8,124 nucleotides of DNA from an uncultured Porphyromonas sp. GTDB lineage: Bacteria > Bacteroidota > Bacteroidia > Bacteroidales > Porphyromonadaceae. Where the stretch lies: assembly GCA_945875135.1 (NCBI GenBank), contig CAMCJO010000089.1, forward strand, positions 1 through 8,124, given 5' to 3'. A program made the translations under genes and the position numbers. Positions 5,988-8,124 of the stretch are shown here, in pieces (the first letter of the stretch is position 1; the number at the start of each line of letters is the position of its first letter). The notes beneath the pieces are model-generated. The model did not search any database, was not told where the DNA came from, and worked only from the letters and a program-made list of their open reading frames with translations.

Positions 5988-7298
5988 ATGCAAAAGAATC
6001 AGGACTGGAAGTCCTATTATCAATCCCATCTGACCACCCCCCTAGAGGCTCTCAAGAAGGAGCTCACAGAGGGGTGTAACATTGTCATAGGTCATGCGGT
6101 TGCTGCGCCAGATACAATCCTCAAGAGTATGATGGAGCATGTCGCAGAGCTACCCACAGGTAATATCTTTCACGTCCTGTATTATGGTGCTGGGTACCAG
6201 TTCACACCGGAGATAGCGCAGCACTTCAATCTCAAGATCAACTTCCTCGAGGCCAACGCGCGCAAGGCGTGCCGTGCGGGGTTGGTGGACTTCTTCCCCT
6301 GCCACTTCCATGAGGTGCCAGGGCTCTTTACCGATGGCTTTTATCCTGTAGATGTTGCTATCGTCCAGTTGACCAGACCCAATGAAGAGGGTTACTGCTC
6401 CTTCAGTCTCTCGTGTGACTATACCAAGCCAGCTACCGATGCTGCTCGTGTCGTAATCGCAGAGGTCAATGATCAGCTCCCCTTCATCGGTGGCGACAAC
6501 CTGATCCATGTGACGAAGCTGAATCATATCATCGAGGTGAGTACGGCTGTACCTGAGGTGCCCCCCGCTGTACCTGGTGAGATAGAGCGCAAGATCGGTG
6601 AGATCTGTGCATCCATGATCAAGGATGGCGACACGCTACAGCTAGGCATTGGTGCTATCCCCGATGCTGTCCTGAGCAATCTTAAGGATCGCAAGGATCT
6701 AGGTATCCACTCGGAGATGATCACCGATGGTGTTATGAAGCTGATGCGTGAGGGTGTCATCACGGGCAAGCGTAAGACGCGCAACCCTAACAAGGTGGTC
6801 ACGGCCTTTGCGATGGGTACGAAGGAGCTGTACGACTTCTTTGACCACAATGAGGAGGTTGAGATGTATCCTGTGAGCTATACGAATGATCCCTTTGTCG
6901 TGGCTAGCATCGACAACATGGTCTCGATCAATTCTTGCCTAGAGATCGATCTGCTCGGTCAGGTTAATGCTGAGAGCATCGGCTACAGCATGCTGAGTGG
7001 CTCTGGTGGTCAGGTGGACTTCATGCGTGGTGCTAGACGCTCTAAGGGCGGGCGTAGTATCCTCGCCTTCGCTTCTACTGCCAAGGGCGGCGAGATTAGC
7101 CGTATCGTACCTATCCTAGCCGAGGGCGCAGCCATCACGACGGGTCGCAACGACGTGGACTATGTCGTTACAGAGTATGGCGTAGCGCGTCTGCGTGGCA
7201 AGACGGCTCGTGAGCGTGCTGAGGCTCTCATAGGCATCGCACATCCTAAGTTTAGAGAGATGCTTCAGGAGGCTGTCATCAAGCGCTGGGGCAAGTAG
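5988..7298 (+). CDS. Acetyl-CoA hydrolase/transferase family CoA-transferase, 4-hydroxybutyrate/butyryl type
   Basis: Class I CoA-transferases of this family move CoA between acetyl-CoA and an acid such as 4-hydroxybutyrate or butyrate through a glutamyl-CoA intermediate. The protein is 436 residues, the usual length. The predicted catalytic glutamate is E243 in GIHSEMITDG, aligning with E238 of Clostridium aminobutyricum 4-hydroxybutyrate CoA-transferase. Other family blocks are LGIGAIPDAVL just before it, GSGGQVDFMRGA (338-349) and TEYGVARLRG (395-404). Porphyromonas species make butyrate and use several such transferases, so a role in 4-hydroxybutyrate activation or in the last step of butyrate formation is likely, but which acid is used is not determined by these motifs. 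It has its own promoter and a folded leader, and ends before a strong terminator-like hairpin, so it is probably a single-gene unit. Confidence 0.9.
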   Translation: MQKNQDWKSYYQSHLTTPLEALKKELTEGCNIVIGHAVAAPDTILKSMMEHVAELPTGNIFHVLYYGAGYQFTPEIAQHFNLKINFLEANARKACRAGLVDFFPCHFHEVPGLFTDGFYPVDVAIVQLTRPNEEGYCSFSLSCDYTKPATDAARVVIAEVNDQLPFIGGDNLIHVTKLNHIIEVSTAVPEVPPAVPGEIERKIGEICASMIKDGDTLQLGIGAIPDAVLSNLKDRKDLGIHSEMITDGVMKLMREGVITGKRKTRNPNKVVTAFAMGTKELYDFFDHNEEVEMYPVSYTNDPFVVASIDNMVSINSCLEIDLLGQVNAESIGYSMLSGSGGQVDFMRGARRSKGGRSILAFASTAKGGEISRIVPILAEGAAITTGRNDVDYVVTEYGVARLRGKTARERAEALIGIAHPKFREMLQEAVIKRWGK

Positions 7299-7321
7299 TC
7301 GTAGCTTACCGATCATTATAT

Positions 7322-7382
7322 GCGAGTCTTCTCTAGTAGCGACATTAGTATCGTTGCTCAGAGGAGGCTCGCTTAGCTTTTT
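7322..7382 (+). terminator. Strong terminator-like hairpin after the CoA-transferase
   Basis: Bases 7322-7342 pair with 7351-7372 to give 21 base pairs with one bulged base (C7359) and an 8-nt loop (7343-7350). The tail TTAGCTTTTT (7373-7382) follows directly. Four of the pairs are G-U (for example T7327-G7367 and T7330-G7364), which hold in RNA from the + strand but become A-C mismatches in RNA from the other strand, so the fold fits + strand transcription. It starts 23 nt past the CoA-transferase stop. Confidence 0.75.
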
Positions 7383-7406
7383 GATAAAACTAAAGAGCCG
7401 TATCGT

Positions 7407-8072
7407 ATGAATGTTCGCATAGAGCCTAGCTGGCATCGGGTGCTGGAGGAGGAGTTTGAGAAGTTTTACTTTGAGACTTTAACCTCTTTTGTGCGCTCGG
7501 AGTACCAGACGAAGAGGATCTACCCACCTGGAGGACAGATCTTTCGGGCTTTTGACCTTTGTCCCTTTGAAGATGTGCGGGTTGTCATTCTCGGGCAAGA
7601 TCCTTACCACGGGGTGGGGCAAGCCGAGGGACTAGCCTTTTCTGTGCCAGAGGGTGTCGAGGTGCCACCCAGCCTGCGCAACATACTGACTGAGATCTCC
7701 TCCGATCTAGGGCATCCGTCGCAGATCGTCGGCGGGCATCTGACGCCCTGGTGCAGTCAGGGTGTCCTCTTGCTGAATGCTACGCTCACGGTCGTAGCAC
7801 ACGAAGCAGGCTCGCATCAGGGACACGGGTGGGAGACCTTCACCGATCAGGTTATCTCGCTACTGAGTAGACAGAGGGAGCATCTTGTCTTCATGCTTTG
7901 GGGCAACTATGCGCGCTGTAAGCGGGCACTGATAGACCGCCAGAAGCACCTCATCCTCGAGGCACCACATCCTAGTCCGCTGTCGGCTCACCGGGGCTTC
8001 TTCGGCTGCCGGCACTTTTCCAAGGCCAATGCTTACCTACAGCGATACGGCTACGAGCCGATTCGCTGGTGA
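7407..8072 (+). CDS. ung: Uracil-DNA glycosylase, family 1
   Basis: UNG removes uracil from DNA, leaving an abasic site that starts base-excision repair after cytosine deamination or dUMP incorporation. At 221 residues it matches the E. coli enzyme closely. Catalytic and binding motifs are complete: the water-activating D65 in GQDPYH, F78 in GLAFSVP, which stacks on uracil, N124 in LLLNATLTV, which reads the base, and HPSPLS with the catalytic H188 and the intercalating L192. The last residues YGYEPIRW are a natural end, and the TGA stop is followed at once by a TAG. The ATG at 7407 is preferred because the N-terminus then fits the family length. It follows the CoA-transferase terminator by 24 nt; no clear TAnnTTTG promoter is seen in this gap, though TAGCTTTTTG at 7374-7383 is a loose match. 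Confidence 0.97.
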   Translation: MNVRIEPSWHRVLEEEFEKFYFETLTSFVRSEYQTKRIYPPGGQIFRAFDLCPFEDVRVVILGQDPYHGVGQAEGLAFSVPEGVEVPPSLRNILTEISSDLGHPSQIVGGHLTPWCSQGVLLLNATLTVVAHEAGSHQGHGWETFTDQVISLLSRQREHLVFMLWGNYARCKRALIDRQKHLILEAPHPSPLSAHRGFFGCRHFSKANAYLQRYGYEPIRW

Positions 8073-8077
8073 TAGGG

Positions 8078-8104
8078 GAGACTGTTGCAAAAGTCAACGG
8101 TCTC
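8078..8104 (+). terminator. 10-bp hairpin after ung
   Basis: GAGACTGTTG (8078-8087) pairs with CAACGGTCTC (8095-8104) across a 7-nt loop CAAAAGT. The only non-Watson-Crick pair is T8083-G8099, a G-U pair in + strand RNA. It starts 6 nt after the ung stop. The tail is AGGGGGCATAG rather than T-rich, so a classic intrinsic terminator is not proven; it may instead be an mRNA 3'-end stabiliser or the inverted end of a repeat cut off by the window edge. Confidence 0.45.
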
Positions 8105-8124
8105 AGGGGGCATAGATAGAAAAA

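Noticed and set aside
1..8124. A new defence, mobile or biosynthetic system
   Set aside because: All six substantial genes belong to well-known housekeeping or metabolic families with intact motifs. I found no transposase, integrase, toxin-antitoxin pair, spaced repeats, tRNA or attachment-site signature in the gaps.

Overview
The window looks like an ordinary chromosomal stretch from a Bacteroidota bacterium, most likely a Porphyromonas-type anaerobe. Three things point there. Four gene starts are preceded by the Bacteroidota -7 element TAnnTTTG rather than an E. coli-type promoter. Clear Shine-Dalgarno sequences are largely missing before the starts. The gene content (short Ppx/GppA, PPK1, 4-hydroxybutyrate-type CoA-transferase, Fe-dependent alcohol dehydrogenase) also fits. 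The genus is an inference from memory of such genomes, not from a search. Base composition looks even and moderately GC-rich across all six genes, with no obvious island.

Layout, all on the + strand: about 300 nt of non-coding DNA; ugd (UDP-glucose 6-dehydrogenase, 299-1537); ppk1 (polyphosphate kinase, best start 1621, to 3720) overlapping by 4 nt a short Ppx/GppA phosphatase (3717-4619); an iron-dependent alcohol dehydrogenase (4685-5848); an acetyl-CoA hydrolase / 4-hydroxybutyrate-type CoA-transferase (5988-7298); ung (uracil-DNA glycosylase, 7407-8072). All six genes look complete, and every catalytic or metal-binding residue checked is present.

Probable transcription units: ugd alone from a promoter near 261; ppk1-ppx as a coupled pair from a promoter near 1586; the dehydrogenase from one near 4625; the CoA-transferase from one near 5869, with a leader of about 105 nt that can fold. 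A 21-bp hairpin with a T-rich tail (7322-7382) ends the CoA-transferase unit, and a 10-bp hairpin (8078-8104) follows ung. ppk1 and ppx would make and degrade polyphosphate. The dehydrogenase and CoA-transferase would suit fermentation of C4 acids (succinate or 4-hydroxybutyrate to butyrate) or another alcohol/aldehyde balance, but the exact substrates cannot be read from sequence. ugd would supply UDP-glucuronate for capsule or other surface glycans.

I found no mobile element, CRISPR array, tRNA, rRNA or unknown multi-gene system. The points worth a second look are regulatory: a probable wrong start for ppk1, the folded leader before the CoA-transferase, a sequence shared by two leaders, and the intergenic hairpins.
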